DNA of 64,000 nt, taken from a bacterium (GTDB lineage Bacteria > Patescibacteria > ABY1 > JAGPKW01). The notes under the pieces were generated by a model. It was given only the letters and a program-made list of their open reading frames with translations, ran no database searches and was not told where the DNA came from. A program made the translations under genes and the position numbers. This document shows positions 42,805-51,353 of the stretch, in pieces (the stretch's first letter is position 1; each line of letters starts with the position of its first letter). The stretch lies in contig JAJXYN010000009.1 of assembly GCA_021780535.1 (NCBI GenBank), positions 349,882 to 413,881 on the forward strand, given 5' to 3'.

Positions 42805-43356
42805 ATGCCAGAAAGTTCTCAAATTAATCTTGATATGATTATTGCTAAGTCAAAAATCAAAAAAGGGATGGTTGTTGCTGATTATGGTTGTGGTTCGGGG
42901 TTTTTTACTAGAAAAATTGCTCCTATTATAACAAACACGGGGATTGTTTATGGTGTTGATGTTATGAAGGATGTTCTTGTGAGTCTTCAAAAGCTTGCTA
43001 ATATGACGGGATTACAAAATATTAAAACCGTTTGGTCGGATCTAGAAAGACTTGGTGCTACTGATATTGCTACAAATTCTGTAGATGTGGGGTTTATTAT
43101 GAATACTTTATTTCAAACAAATAAAGAAAAAGAATTTTTAACTGAAGTTTCTCGTATGATTAAAATAGATGGTCTTGTTGTTATTGTTGATTGGACTGAT
43201 GAGGCGGTTTCTATGATTGCTCCATCTGCTGATAATAGAACAGGATTAGGAAAAGTTAGGAGTGTTGCTAGAGAGGTTGGTTGCTTAAAAGAGATTGATG
43301 TTTTTGTTCCTGGGACACACCATTATGGTATTGTTTTTCAAAAAATAAATGCTTAA
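42805..43356 (+). CDS. Class I SAM-dependent methyltransferase
   Basis: A 183-residue methyltransferase of the Rossmann type. Motif I is VADYGCGSGFFTRKIA (near 28-42), motif II is YGVDVMKDVL, and the later motif VVIVDWTDE closes the fold. It resembles the UbiE/arsenite-methyltransferase-like branch, but the substrate is not shown by the sequence. It is a lone gene between rnhB and the pyrophosphatase, preceded by repeats of ACTATTTA. Length is at the short end for the family. Confidence 0.85.
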   Translation: MPESSQINLDMIIAKSKIKKGMVVADYGCGSGFFTRKIAPIITNTGIVYGVDVMKDVLVSLQKLANMTGLQNIKTVWSDLERLGATDIATNSVDVGFIMNTLFQTNKEKEFLTEVSRMIKIDGLVVIVDWTDEAVSMIAPSADNRTGLGKVRSVAREVGCLKEIDVFVPGTHHYGIVFQKINA

Positions 43357-43438
43357 TTTAAAAATTTGATTTATATCTCGTTGATTTTTAAGTTAAATTG
43401 TATTAAATTATTTTTATCTAATTTATTAATCTGATTGT

Positions 43439-44335
43439 ATGATTTACGTTGTTGGACACAAAAATCCTGATACAGATTCTGTTGTTTCCGCTTATGTTTA
43501 CGCTAAATTTAAAGGTGATGGTTTTATGCCCGCTGTTTTGGGTGAGTTAAATAATGAAACTAAATTTGTTTTTGAGAAGTTTAACATTACTCCTCCTGTT
43601 TTACTTTCTAATATTAAAGAAGATGATAAATTTGTTTTAGTTGATCATAATGAAATTACTCAAATTGCTGACGGTATGAAAGTTGATCAAATTATTGAAA
43701 TATTAGATCACCACAAAGTTAATGTTTCTTTTTCTAATCCAATTTATATTACAACCAAACCTTATGGTAGTACTGCATCTATTGTTACGGAAATATTTTT
43801 AGAAGAAAAAAGAGAGGTTAATAAAACATTGGCTGGACTTCTTTTGTCTGCTATTTTGTCTGATACTATTATTTTTAAATCCCCAACCACTACAGAAAAA
43901 GATAAACAATTTGCTGTTGTATTGTCAGAAATATCTGGTGTTAAAAATGTTGAAGAATATGGTATAGAATTATTTAAAAAGAAGGCCGAAGTTGCTTCTA
44001 AGTCTCCATCACAAATTATTTTTAATGATTTTAAAGATTTTGATTTTAAGGGTAAGAAGGTTGGTATTGGCCAAATTGAATTAATAGATGTTAATGATCT
44101 TTATATTAGAAAAGATGAGATCTTACCTCAGATGGAGATCATTAAAAATGATAATAGTTATTTTGCTGTTATTCTTGTTGTTACTGATATTATGAAGGAG
44201 GGTAGTTATCTTTGGGTTGTTGGTAATAAAGAATCTATTTATGATATTTTTAGAATTAATGATGAGAATAATTATAAAGAAGGAATTATGTCTAGAAAAA
44301 AACAAGTTGTTCCGTTGTTAGAGCAAAATTTATAA
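43439..44335 (+). CDS. ppaC: Manganese-dependent inorganic pyrophosphatase
   Basis: A 298-residue family II pyrophosphatase (DHH phosphoesterase). Metal-binding motifs: GHKNPDTDSV at the start, LVDHNE and the signature LDHHK near residue 92. The DHHA2 domain ends with the typical SRKKQVVPLL. It hydrolyses pyrophosphate made in biosynthesis and so pulls those reactions forward. A strong terminator follows, and the gene appears to be monocistronic. Confidence 0.95.
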   Translation: MIYVVGHKNPDTDSVVSAYVYAKFKGDGFMPAVLGELNNETKFVFEKFNITPPVLLSNIKEDDKFVLVDHNEITQIADGMKVDQIIEILDHHKVNVSFSNPIYITTKPYGSTASIVTEIFLEEKREVNKTLAGLLLSAILSDTIIFKSPTTTEKDKQFAVVLSEISGVKNVEEYGIELFKKKAEVASKSPSQIIFNDFKDFDFKGKKVGIGQIELIDVNDLYIRKDEILPQMEIIKNDNSYFAVILVVTDIMKEGSYLWVVGNKESIYDIFRINDENNYKEGIMSRKKQVVPLLEQNL

Positions 44336-44364
44336 AAAAAATCGGATTTAATTCCGGTTTTTTT
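44336..44364 (+). terminator. ppaC terminator
   Basis: AAAAAATCGGA pairs with TCCGGTTTTTT (one G-U pair) with a T-run, just after the stop codon. Confidence 0.85.
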
Positions 44365-44417
44365 AATTAAGAATTAATTTGAGCTAATTTATGATTTGCT
44401 GGAGCTTTAAATTCCGA

Positions 44418-44491
44418 GTGATTTTTCTATCTTCATTTTTTTAAGTTCTTACTATCGTTCGAATTAAAAATAACGAAGCATAGAAAAACAC
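44418..44491. repeat. dispersed hairpin repeat, copy 1
   Basis: An imperfect inverted repeat: GTGATTTTTCTATCTTCA.. pairs with ..GAAGCATAGAAAAACAC around a TTAAGTTC/GAATTAA core. The same element recurs at 46252-46331 (near-identical), 48171-48245 (diverged) and, as a right half, at 51276-51300. Confidence 0.8.
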
Positions 44492-44580
44492 TATTTAAGT
44501 TTTTGGTTTTTTGATTAGTGTTTTAATATATTAATTTCTAATTATAAACTTTAAACTATTAACTATTTAACTTTCTTCTT

Positions 44581-44943
44581 ATGAAAACTGAAAAACGTAA
44601 ATTTGGTGATTTTGGTGAAAGAATTGCTTGTAATTTTTTAATTAAAAAGGGATATAAAATTATTGAAACTAATTTTTTTTGTAAATATGGTGAACTTGAT
44701 ATTATTGTCTCTAAAAACAATGAACTATTTTTTGTAGAAGTTAAAACTAGATCCATTAAGGATTATGTAAATTATCCTGAAAATGCTGTTGATTATTTTA
44801 AAAAAATTAAACTTCAAAGAACTGCCGAAGTTTATTTAAACAAAAAAAGAATAAAAAGTATTTTTTATTCTTTTTCGGTTATTGCTATTATTATTGATAT
44901 GAATAATAAAATGGCAAAAATTAAATTTTTTGAAAGAGTTTAA
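44581..44943 (+). CDS. YraN/UPF0102 family nuclease-like protein
   Basis: A 120-residue protein with the YraN pattern: FGDFGERIACNFLIKKGYKIIETNFFCKYGELDIIV, then FFVEVKTRS. The residues E, D and ExK are those of the restriction-endonuclease-like fold (GE..., LDII, VEVKTR). The cellular role is not settled; it is often found beside rnhB or rsmI genes. Here it lies about 2 kb after rnhB. Full length for the family. It converges with nusA, only 5 bases apart, with no terminator between. Confidence 0.9.
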   Translation: MKTEKRKFGDFGERIACNFLIKKGYKIIETNFFCKYGELDIIVSKNNELFFVEVKTRSIKDYVNYPENAVDYFKKIKLQRTAEVYLNKKRIKSIFYSFSVIAIIIDMNNKMAKIKFFERV

Positions 44944-44948
44944 ATGTT

Positions 44949-46112
44949 TTATTTTGTTTCTTCTATAATCTCGTCTTCTTTTGTTTCTTTAATAACATTT
45001 TCTTCTTTTGGTTTTATTTCATTAATGTTTTCTGGGGTAATGTTTATTTTGAATCCTGTTAGTCTTGATGCTAATCTTACATTTTGTCCCTTTTTGCCTA
45101 TTGCAAGAGAAAATTGATCATTTGAAACTACTACTTGCGCTTCTTTTTTTTGTTCGTCTATTGTTAAGTTTAATATTTTTGCTGGCAATAAAGCATTTGC
45201 TATATATTTGTTTATATCTTTATCGTATTCTATTATGTCTAATTTTTCATTTCCGAGTTCGTTCATTATAGCATTTATTCTAACTCCTTTTTGCCCAACG
45301 CATGACCCTATTGGATCTATATTTTCTTGAGCTGTTGTTACTGCGACTTTTGACCTTGATCCAGCTTCTCTTGCTATATTTTTTATAATTACTATCCCAT
45401 CATTTATTTCTGGGATTTCAAGCATAAATAAGTGTTTTGCAAATTCTGCATTTGATCTAGAAAGTAATATTTGTATTCCCTTTGGGGATTCTTCTATTAA
45501 TTTTACATAAAATTTCATTTTTGTTCCTGGTGTGTATATTTCATTATCTATTTGATCTTCTCTTTTTACTACACCAACTCCATGTCCTAAATTAACAAAA
45601 ACTATGTCATTTTCAACTTTTTGTATTGTCCCTATTACTATTGTTTTTTCTTTTTCTTGAAATTCGCTTAATATTGATTCTTTTTCAGCTTCTTTTATTT
45701 TTTGTATTATTACTTGTTTTGCGGTTTGGGCGGCAACTCTACCAAAGTCACTAGGTGATTCTAGCTCTGTGTCTATAACATCTCCTATTTTTGATCCTTT
45801 CTTTGCGTCTTTGATCATTAATTGTGTTTTTGGGTTGAATCTTATTAAATCTTCTTCTGGTGTATTTTCTGGTTGAATTACGTTTCCTTCTTCGTCTAAT
45901 TCATAATTTTCACAAATTGTTTTTGAGTCCCAAACTCTTATTTGATTTGTTTCTATGTTGAAATCTGCTTTTATGTTTAGATTTTTTTCTTTTGTGTAAT
46001 CTTTTCTGTATGCTGCAGCTAATGCTTGATTTATTGCTTCCATTATTTTTTCAAATTTTATGTGTTTTTCTTCACATATAAAATCTATGGCATCTCTAAT
46101 TTCGCTAGACAT
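44949..46112 (-). CDS. nusA: Transcription termination/antitermination factor NusA
   Basis: A 387-residue NusA. The N-terminal RNA-polymerase-binding domain (1-130; MEAINQALAAAYRKDY) is followed by an S1 domain (about 155-220; VIGTIQKVENDIVFVNLG) and two KH domains (about 225-365; GSRSKVAVTTAQENIDPIGSCVGQKGVRI and FSLAIGKKGQNVRLASRLTG). It modulates pausing and termination. An acidic tail (EEKKEDEIIEET-like) ends the protein. nusA is normally next to infB; here it is separated by 20 kb and inverted. Its leader contains an intrinsic-terminator-like hairpin between promoter and start codon, which suggests self-control. Confidence 0.95.
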   Translation of the reverse strand: MSSEIRDAIDFICEEKHIKFEKIMEAINQALAAAYRKDYTKEKNLNIKADFNIETNQIRVWDSKTICENYELDEEGNVIQPENTPEEDLIRFNPKTQLMIKDAKKGSKIGDVIDTELESPSDFGRVAAQTAKQVIIQKIKEAEKESILSEFQEKEKTIVIGTIQKVENDIVFVNLGHGVGVVKREDQIDNEIYTPGTKMKFYVKLIEESPKGIQILLSRSNAEFAKHLFMLEIPEINDGIVIIKNIAREAGSRSKVAVTTAQENIDPIGSCVGQKGVRINAIMNELGNEKLDIIEYDKDINKYIANALLPAKILNLTIDEQKKEAQVVVSNDQFSLAIGKKGQNVRLASRLTGFKINITPENINEIKPKEENVIKETKEDEIIEETK

Positions 46113-46132
46113 AGTAATTTAAATTATTATTT

Positions 46133-46165
46133 AAAAAAAGAACCAATCGTAATGATTGATTCTTT
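46133..46165 (-). terminator. terminator-like attenuator in the nusA leader
   Basis: On the minus strand AAAGAATCAATC pairs with GATTGGTTCTTT (12 bp, one U-G) around ATTAC, then seven T. It lies between the nusA promoter (-10 at 46176-46181) and the ATG at 46112, so it can end transcription before nusA. Confidence 0.75.
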
Positions 46166-46175
46166 GTATGGTTTT

Positions 46176-46204
46176 AGTATATCATAAATAATAGAAATTA
46201 GCAA
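46176..46204 (-). promoter_or_regulatory. nusA promoter
   Basis: Minus strand TTGCTA (46199-46204), 17-base spacer, TATACT (46176-46181). Transcription would start near 46169 and run straight into the hairpin. Confidence 0.75.
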
Positions 46205-46251
46205 TGTTTTTTGTTTTGTTATTTTATGATTTGCTAAAATTTTGAGATTAT

Positions 46252-46331
46252 AGTGATTTTTCTATCTTCATTTTTTTAAGTTCTCACGCATACACGCGTT
46301 CGAATTAAAAATAATGAAGTATAGAAAAACA
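46252..46331. repeat. dispersed hairpin repeat, copy 2
   Basis: Near-identical to 44418-44491, with the loop TCACGCATACACGCG. It spans the ATG at 46314 that could be mistaken for the uvrC start. Confidence 0.8.
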
Positions 46332-46367
46332 CAATTTAACTTTTTTATGTTTATATTTTTGATATTC

Positions 46368-48140
46368 ATGTTTAAATTTGATTCTAAAAAAATCCCGTCT
46401 AGTCCTGGTGTTTACATCTTTAAAAATAAAGACGGTGTTATTATTTATGTTGGTAAGGCTAAAAATCTTAAAAATAGAGTATCCAGCTATTTTTTAAACA
46501 ACCAAGATAGGCTTTATAAAAAACATTTAATTGTGGATTCTATTTTTGATATTGAAACTATTTCTACTAACTCTGAAAAAGAGGCTTTAATTCTTGAATC
46601 TAATTTGATTAAAAAAAATTCTCCTAAATATAATGTTTTATTAAAGGATAATAGTGAATATTGTTTTGTGAGAATAGGAAAGGGGAAGAATAATTTTTAT
46701 TCCACTGTTGATATTGTTAGAAAAAAGACGGAATCTGCTTTTATTGAGACTCTAGTGGGTAATGAAACTAAAAAAAATAAAAAAGAGAATAATTATAAAT
46801 ATTTTGGACCTTATACTTCTAAAAAAGATATTCTTAATATTCTTGATAATATTTCTAAAGTTTTTCCTTATAAATGTTTGAAAATTAAACAATTAAATAT
46901 AAGGATGCAAAATGTTATATTACAACCATTGTCGCCTTGTTTTAATTATTATATTAAAAAATGTCCAGGAATTTGTTGTGATAAATGTTCTGATTTGGAA
47001 TATGAAGAAAATATTAAAAATTTAATTAATTTTTTAAATGGCAAAAATGATGTTATTTTAGAATATTTAAATTTAAAAATGATGAATTTTGCTGCTAAGA
47101 AAAATTATGAAGTAGCCGCTTTATATAGGGATAAAATAAGCATTATAGAAAAAATTTCTAATAAGCAATTTGCTAGAAGTGTTGATAATAAAAGTGTTGA
47201 TATTATTAGTATTTATAAATATGCTGACTTGGCTTGTGTTAATTTATTTAATATTAGAAATGGAGTACTTCTTGGTAAAAGAAATTTTATTTTGAAAAAT
47301 GTTTTGAGTGGTTTTATTTTTGAAGATCAAACTAGAGAACACGAATCTATTTTGATTGAAAAATTTATATCTTCTTATTATTTAGATACAATGGAAAATG
47401 TTAATTTGGTTACTCAGTATGATGTTGATTCAAGTATTTTGGTTATAAATCCTTGTATTTTGTCTGCTAAAAAAGCTAGTAATGAAAAACAGAAAAATCT
47501 TGTTGAACTTGGAGAAAAAAACGCTATGGAATATATTAATAAGAATCAGATTAATGGAAAAAATTTAGAAAAAATAAAAGATAGATTGGCTCTTGATAAA
47601 ACTCCAAAAAGAATTGAATGTTTTGATATTTCAAATATTGGTGGTAGTTTTGCCGTTGGTTCCATGTCTGTTTTTATTAATGGGTTACCAGCAAAAGAAG
47701 AATATAGAAAATTTAAAATTAAAAATATTAATTTAAAATTGGTAAACGGAGAACCGAATGATTTTGCTATGATGGAGGAAGTGCTAGAAAGAAGACTTTC
47801 TGAAAAAAATTTGAAAGAATGGGGTTGGCCAGATTTGATTGTACTTGACGGTGGTTTACCACAGCTTTCTACTGTTTTAAAACTAATTGGAAGATTGTCT
47901 GCTACTGCTAAAATGAAAGCAAGCAAAGAAAATAAAAATTATGTTGAAAAATTAAAAAATATTAATTTAGTCTCTCTTGCTAAGAGAGAGGAAGATGTTT
48001 ATGTTCCTCAAAATGATAACAGTGTTAAGCTTGTTCAAGCTAAGAGTCTTTATATTTTGAGACAAATTAGGGACGAGGCTCATAGGTTTGGTGTCGGTTA
48101 TTTTAGAAAATTATATAGAAAACAATTTAGTGGTAAATAA
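46368..48140 (+). CDS. uvrC: UvrABC system protein C
   Basis: A 590-residue UvrC. The GIY-YIG nuclease domain comes first (SSPGVYIFKNKDGVIIYVGKAKNLKNRVSSYF, residues about 10-40). A Cys cluster (KKCPGICCDKC) and a UvrB-interacting segment (LNLKMMNFAAKKNYEVAALYRDKI) follow, and the C-terminal RNase-H-like nuclease has IECFDISNIGG and DLIVLDGGLPQLS. It makes both cuts in nucleotide excision repair. I use the ATG at 46368 (MFKFDSKKIP), because the ATG at 46314 lies in a dispersed repeat and its product adds a hydrophobic leader (FFMFIFLIFMF) alien to UvrC. The helix-hairpin-helix end appears shortened. Confidence 0.93.
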   Translation: MFKFDSKKIPSSPGVYIFKNKDGVIIYVGKAKNLKNRVSSYFLNNQDRLYKKHLIVDSIFDIETISTNSEKEALILESNLIKKNSPKYNVLLKDNSEYCFVRIGKGKNNFYSTVDIVRKKTESAFIETLVGNETKKNKKENNYKYFGPYTSKKDILNILDNISKVFPYKCLKIKQLNIRMQNVILQPLSPCFNYYIKKCPGICCDKCSDLEYEENIKNLINFLNGKNDVILEYLNLKMMNFAAKKNYEVAALYRDKISIIEKISNKQFARSVDNKSVDIISIYKYADLACVNLFNIRNGVLLGKRNFILKNVLSGFIFEDQTREHESILIEKFISSYYLDTMENVNLVTQYDVDSSILVINPCILSAKKASNEKQKNLVELGEKNAMEYINKNQINGKNLEKIKDRLALDKTPKRIECFDISNIGGSFAVGSMSVFINGLPAKEEYRKFKIKNINLKLVNGEPNDFAMMEEVLERRLSEKNLKEWGWPDLIVLDGGLPQLSTVLKLIGRLSATAKMKASKENKNYVEKLKNINLVSLAKREEDVYVPQNDNSVKLVQAKSLYILRQIRDEAHRFGVGYFRKLYRKQFSGK

Positions 48141-48170
48141 TATATGATGTACTGAAAATTTAAGTTCCGA

Positions 48171-48245
48171 ATGATTTTTTGATCTTACATTTTTGAAAGT
48201 TTTTCGTTGTCACTCAAAATTTCAAAAACGAAGCATCAAAAAACA
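48171..48245. repeat. dispersed hairpin repeat, copy 3 (diverged)
   Basis: TTTTTTGATCTTACATTTTT pairs with AAAAACGAAGCATCAAAAAA. It has the same build as copies 1 and 2 with GAT in place of CTAT in the arms. Confidence 0.65.
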
Positions 48246-48559
48246 CAATTAAACAATTTTTTCAAATTAAAAAACTCGATTCTTTACCGAGGTTTTTATT
48301 TTTGTTTTGGCACGACTTTAAGCGGTTTTTTGTTTTAACTGTCTATATACTATTGGTTTTATTGTTTTGTGTAAATGGTTTCTTTTTTTGCGTGTATTCG
48401 CAAATAGGATTTTTTATCCACAAATAGAAAAACTAAAAATCAAAAACTAAAAATCAAAAATTAAGTATGGTATAATATTATGTAAATATAGAAAGATGTA
48501 AAAGTAATGGTATTTTCATATTTATATATTTTTTCATATTTATATATTTAATTTTTTTT
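48246..48559. other. intergenic region before pilT
   Basis: It holds a terminator-like hairpin (48268-48298, ACTCG/CGAGG), one perfect DnaA-box motif TTATCCACA (48413-48421), short AAAATC repeats (48427-48462) and an extended -10 TGGTATAAT (48468-48476), the likely pilT promoter. TTTCATATTTATATAT is repeated just before the ATG. Confidence 0.6.
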
Positions 48560-49582
48560 ATGGATAATTTATTAGATAAGATTTTAATTGAATCTTATGA
48601 GTTGTGTGCGTCTGATATTCATTTGGTTGTTGGGTCTAAACCAATTTTTAGAATTGATGGGGAACTGATTTCTAGGGAAGAATATATTACTATTACTCGT
48701 GAATCTATTTTGGATTTGATAAAATCTTTTTTACAAGAAGAATATTTTAATAGATTCTTAAAAAATAAAGAACTTGATATTTCTTATGATATTAAAAATA
48801 TTAGTAGATTTAGAGTAAATCTTTATTTTGAAAGAGATAATCCTTGTTTTGTTGCTCGTATTATTTCTAAAAAAATTCCAAAGATGGAGGAATTGAAGCT
48901 TCCTTCTGTTGTTTCTGATTTAGTCAGTTCTTTTAGGGGGTTGGTTCTTGTTACTGGACCTACTGGTTCTGGTAAATCCACTACTCTTGCTTCTATGGTT
49001 GATTTTATAAACGAAAACCAAGCTAAAAATATTATAACGATAGAAGATCCTATTGAATTTGTTTATGAGTCTAAAAAAAGTTTAATAACTCAAAGACAAT
49101 TTGATATAGATACTTTTAGTTATAATGAAGCTTTGAAGCATGTTTTAAGACAAGACCCCAATGTTATTATGGTTGGGGAAATGAGGGATCTTGAAACTAT
49201 AGCTTCTACAATAACTCTTGCGGAATCTGGTCATCTTGTTTTTTCAACATTACATACTTTTAATGCTTGCCAGACTATAGATAGAATAATTGATGTATTT
49301 CCTGTTTCTGCTCAAGCTCAAATAAGAACTCAATTATCTATGACACTTTCTCTTGTTGTTTCTCAGAGGTTAATACCAAAAATTGGTGGTGGCAGAGTTG
49401 CTGTTCGTGAAATAATGATAAATACTCCTGCCATAGCTAATCTTATTAGAGAGGGGAAGACTTCTCAGATTAATAATATTATTCAAACCAGTTCTGCTGA
49501 AGGTATGTTTACTATGAAGCAGAATGTTGAACAACTTATTAATATGGGTGTTGTTGATAAAAAGTATGAAGATTTGTTTTAA
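48560..49582 (+). CDS. pilT: Twitching motility ATPase PilT
   Basis: A 340-residue hexameric secretion ATPase of the PilT branch. The N-terminal PAS-like part has SDIHLVVGSKPIFRIDGEL. The core has Walker A GPTGSGKST (near 139), the Asp box ITIEDPIEFV, Walker B VGEMRDLETI, and the His box STLHTFNACQTIDR. The C-terminal helix region has AVREIMINTPAIANLIREGK, the AIRNLIRE-type PilT signature. It retracts type IV pili from the cytoplasmic side. No other pilus gene lies in this window. Confidence 0.95.
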   Translation: MDNLLDKILIESYELCASDIHLVVGSKPIFRIDGELISREEYITITRESILDLIKSFLQEEYFNRFLKNKELDISYDIKNISRFRVNLYFERDNPCFVARIISKKIPKMEELKLPSVVSDLVSSFRGLVLVTGPTGSGKSTTLASMVDFINENQAKNIITIEDPIEFVYESKKSLITQRQFDIDTFSYNEALKHVLRQDPNVIMVGEMRDLETIASTITLAESGHLVFSTLHTFNACQTIDRIIDVFPVSAQAQIRTQLSMTLSLVVSQRLIPKIGGGRVAVREIMINTPAIANLIREGKTSQINNIIQTSSAEGMFTMKQNVEQLINMGVVDKKYEDLF

Positions 49583-49715
49583 TAAAACTGGATAAAATTA
49601 TTTTATTTTAGCTTGTTTTATGTATTTTTATTAGACTTTTTTTAATATTTTGTTATAATACTTTTGCTCTAAAGTTTTTTTTATTTTATATTTTATATTA
49701 GAGAAAAAACTAATT

Positions 49716-51068
49716 ATGTCTGATTTTTTAATTAAAATTAAGTTATTTTTTCTTAATATTTTTGACAAAATTCTTGTATTTTTAAATAAAATAGCAAGAT
49801 TTTTTAAGTTTTTATTTATAGATATATTTTATGGAAAAATATTGTTTAATTTATTTTTTCTTCCTTTATATAAAATATATAAAAAACTTGTTAGAGATAT
49901 AATCGTCCAAAACAATCTGCAGTTAAATTTACTTGGCAGAATGTTTGCTGTTTTATTTAATAAAAAAATTGTTGGTTTGGTTATAGTTTTTCTTATTTTT
50001 TCTTGGGTTATTGTAGATAATGTGAGGGTTTATAGTATATATGATAAAGAGTTAAAACTTAATAATAGTATATTTTTTATTCTTGCTGGAGATAATTCAA
50101 ATATAGACTCTGTTATTGTTGATAATACTGTTATAGGTAAAAAAAATAATCCAAAAAACGGATCTTATTTATCCCAAGGTGATATAAGTGTTGATGTTAA
50201 ATCAGATTTTGTTCCTATTGATCCCGAAGATATAACTTATTTTACTTTTAATAATGGCTCTGTTGTTAAACCACAAATAATGAATTATCCAGGATCTTCT
50301 ACTGGTGATTCTACTGTTATTGTGGATAATAGTAATGATAATTCTAGATTTGCTTCTAAAGTTATTTATGTTGTTAGAAGTGGAGATACTCTTGCTGGTG
50401 TTGCTAAAAGTTTTGGTGTTAGTAAAGATACTGTTTTATATGAAAACAAAATGAATGAAGGAGATGTTTTAAAGATTGGTCAAAAACTTTCTATTTTACC
50501 ATTCACTGGGTTAAGTTATAAAGTTGAATATGGAGACACTCTTCTTGATTTATCAATTAAATACAATGCTTCCTTGGATAAAATTAGACAATATAATTTT
50601 ATAAGAGGGGATGTATTAAGACTTGGACAAACACTTATTATTCCTACAACCAGTATTCCTAGATATTCTAATATTGCTATTAGACCTGTTAGAAAGAATT
50701 CCTCAATTAGTATTCTTTATCCAAATGTTTCTCCTATACAGGGTGATGGTAGTGATTTGGAGGCTCACAAGTTTCCTTATGGTCAATGTACTTGGTATGT
50801 TGCTACTAGAAGATTTGTTCCTTGGGGTGGTAATGCTAAAAGTTGGCTTCTTAATGCACAAAGATATGGTTATGATATTGGTAAAAAACCAGTTATTGGC
50901 GCTATTGTTGTTACAAGGGAAAATGCTTTATACGGTCATGTTGCTTATGTTGAAGATGTTACGAGTGATGTGATAGTTATTTCTGAAATGAATTTTAGAG
51001 GTTGGGGTGTTGTTGATAAGAGAGAACTATCTATTGATGATTGGAGAATTTTGGGATATATATATTAA
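49716..51068 (+). CDS. Membrane-anchored LysM-CHAP wall hydrolase
   Basis: A 450-residue protein. The long basic N-terminal part contains amphipathic and hydrophobic helices, with a clear membrane span near residues 85-105 (KIVGLVIVFLIFSWVIV). Outside are two LysM domains (about 221-265, YVVRSGDTLAGVAKSFGV; 271-310, YKVEYGDTLLDLSIKYNA) and a C-terminal CHAP domain (about 345-450) with YGQCTWYVA (catalytic Cys) and GHVAYVE (catalytic His). LysM binds peptidoglycan and CHAP cuts its peptide bonds, so it should remodel the wall. A strong terminator follows. Confidence 0.92.
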   Translation: MSDFLIKIKLFFLNIFDKILVFLNKIARFFKFLFIDIFYGKILFNLFFLPLYKIYKKLVRDIIVQNNLQLNLLGRMFAVLFNKKIVGLVIVFLIFSWVIVDNVRVYSIYDKELKLNNSIFFILAGDNSNIDSVIVDNTVIGKKNNPKNGSYLSQGDISVDVKSDFVPIDPEDITYFTFNNGSVVKPQIMNYPGSSTGDSTVIVDNSNDNSRFASKVIYVVRSGDTLAGVAKSFGVSKDTVLYENKMNEGDVLKIGQKLSILPFTGLSYKVEYGDTLLDLSIKYNASLDKIRQYNFIRGDVLRLGQTLIIPTTSIPRYSNIAIRPVRKNSSISILYPNVSPIQGDGSDLEAHKFPYGQCTWYVATRRFVPWGGNAKSWLLNAQRYGYDIGKKPVIGAIVVTRENALYGHVAYVEDVTSDVIVISEMNFRGWGVVDKRELSIDDWRILGYIY

Positions 51069-51069
51069 A

Positions 51070-51105
51070 AATTAAAAAATCTCGCATTAGCGGGATTTTT
51101 TAATT
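51070..51105 (+). terminator. intrinsic terminator
   Basis: AATTAAAAAATCtCGC and GCGgGATTTTTTAATT form a 16-pair stem (one mismatch or wobble) with a 4-base loop. It is also just downstream of the tRNA-Lys on the minus strand. Confidence 0.9.
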
Positions 51106-51106
51106 A

Positions 51107-51182
51107 TGGTAGGCCCTGCGGGAGTTGAACCCGCGACCATCAGCTTAAGAGGCTGTTGCTCTACCAACTGAGCTAAGGACCT
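51107..51182 (-). tRNA. tRNA-Lys (anticodon CTT)
   Basis: A 76-base cloverleaf on the minus strand. Acceptor AGGTCCT pairs with AGGGCCT (one G-U). D arm GCTC..GAGC; anticodon loop CTCTTAA with anticodon CTT (reads AAG); T arm GCGGG/CCCGC with loop TTCAACT; discriminator A and encoded CCA (51107-51109). It is one of few minus-strand genes in this half. Confidence 0.95.
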
Positions 51183-51275
51183 GATTGGATTGTTGTATAG
51201 CTTGAAAATTATAACAAATATTTGTTGATTTTGTCAACAAAGAATGTATAATGATTGTTGTTATAAATAAATTAA

Positions 51276-51300
51276 TAATGAAGCATAGAAAAAAACAATT
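51276..51300. repeat. dispersed hairpin repeat, right half only
   Basis: AATGAAGCATAGAAAAAAACA matches the right arm of the elements at 44418 and 46252. The left arm is missing, so this looks like a truncated copy. Confidence 0.55.
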
Positions 51301-51353
51301 ATAGTATTATAAATTATTTAATTTTTTAATTCTTTAACTCTTTAACTCTTTTC

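Noticed and set aside
46314..46367. N-terminal extension of uvrC starting at ATG 46314
   Set aside because: The ATG is part of a dispersed repeat, and the encoded hydrophobic leader is unlike UvrC; ATG 46368 gives the normal start.
48413..48421. Perfect DnaA box TTATCCACA as an origin
   Set aside because: It is single, with no second box or AT-unwinding repeat around it, and lies well inside the plus-strand block.
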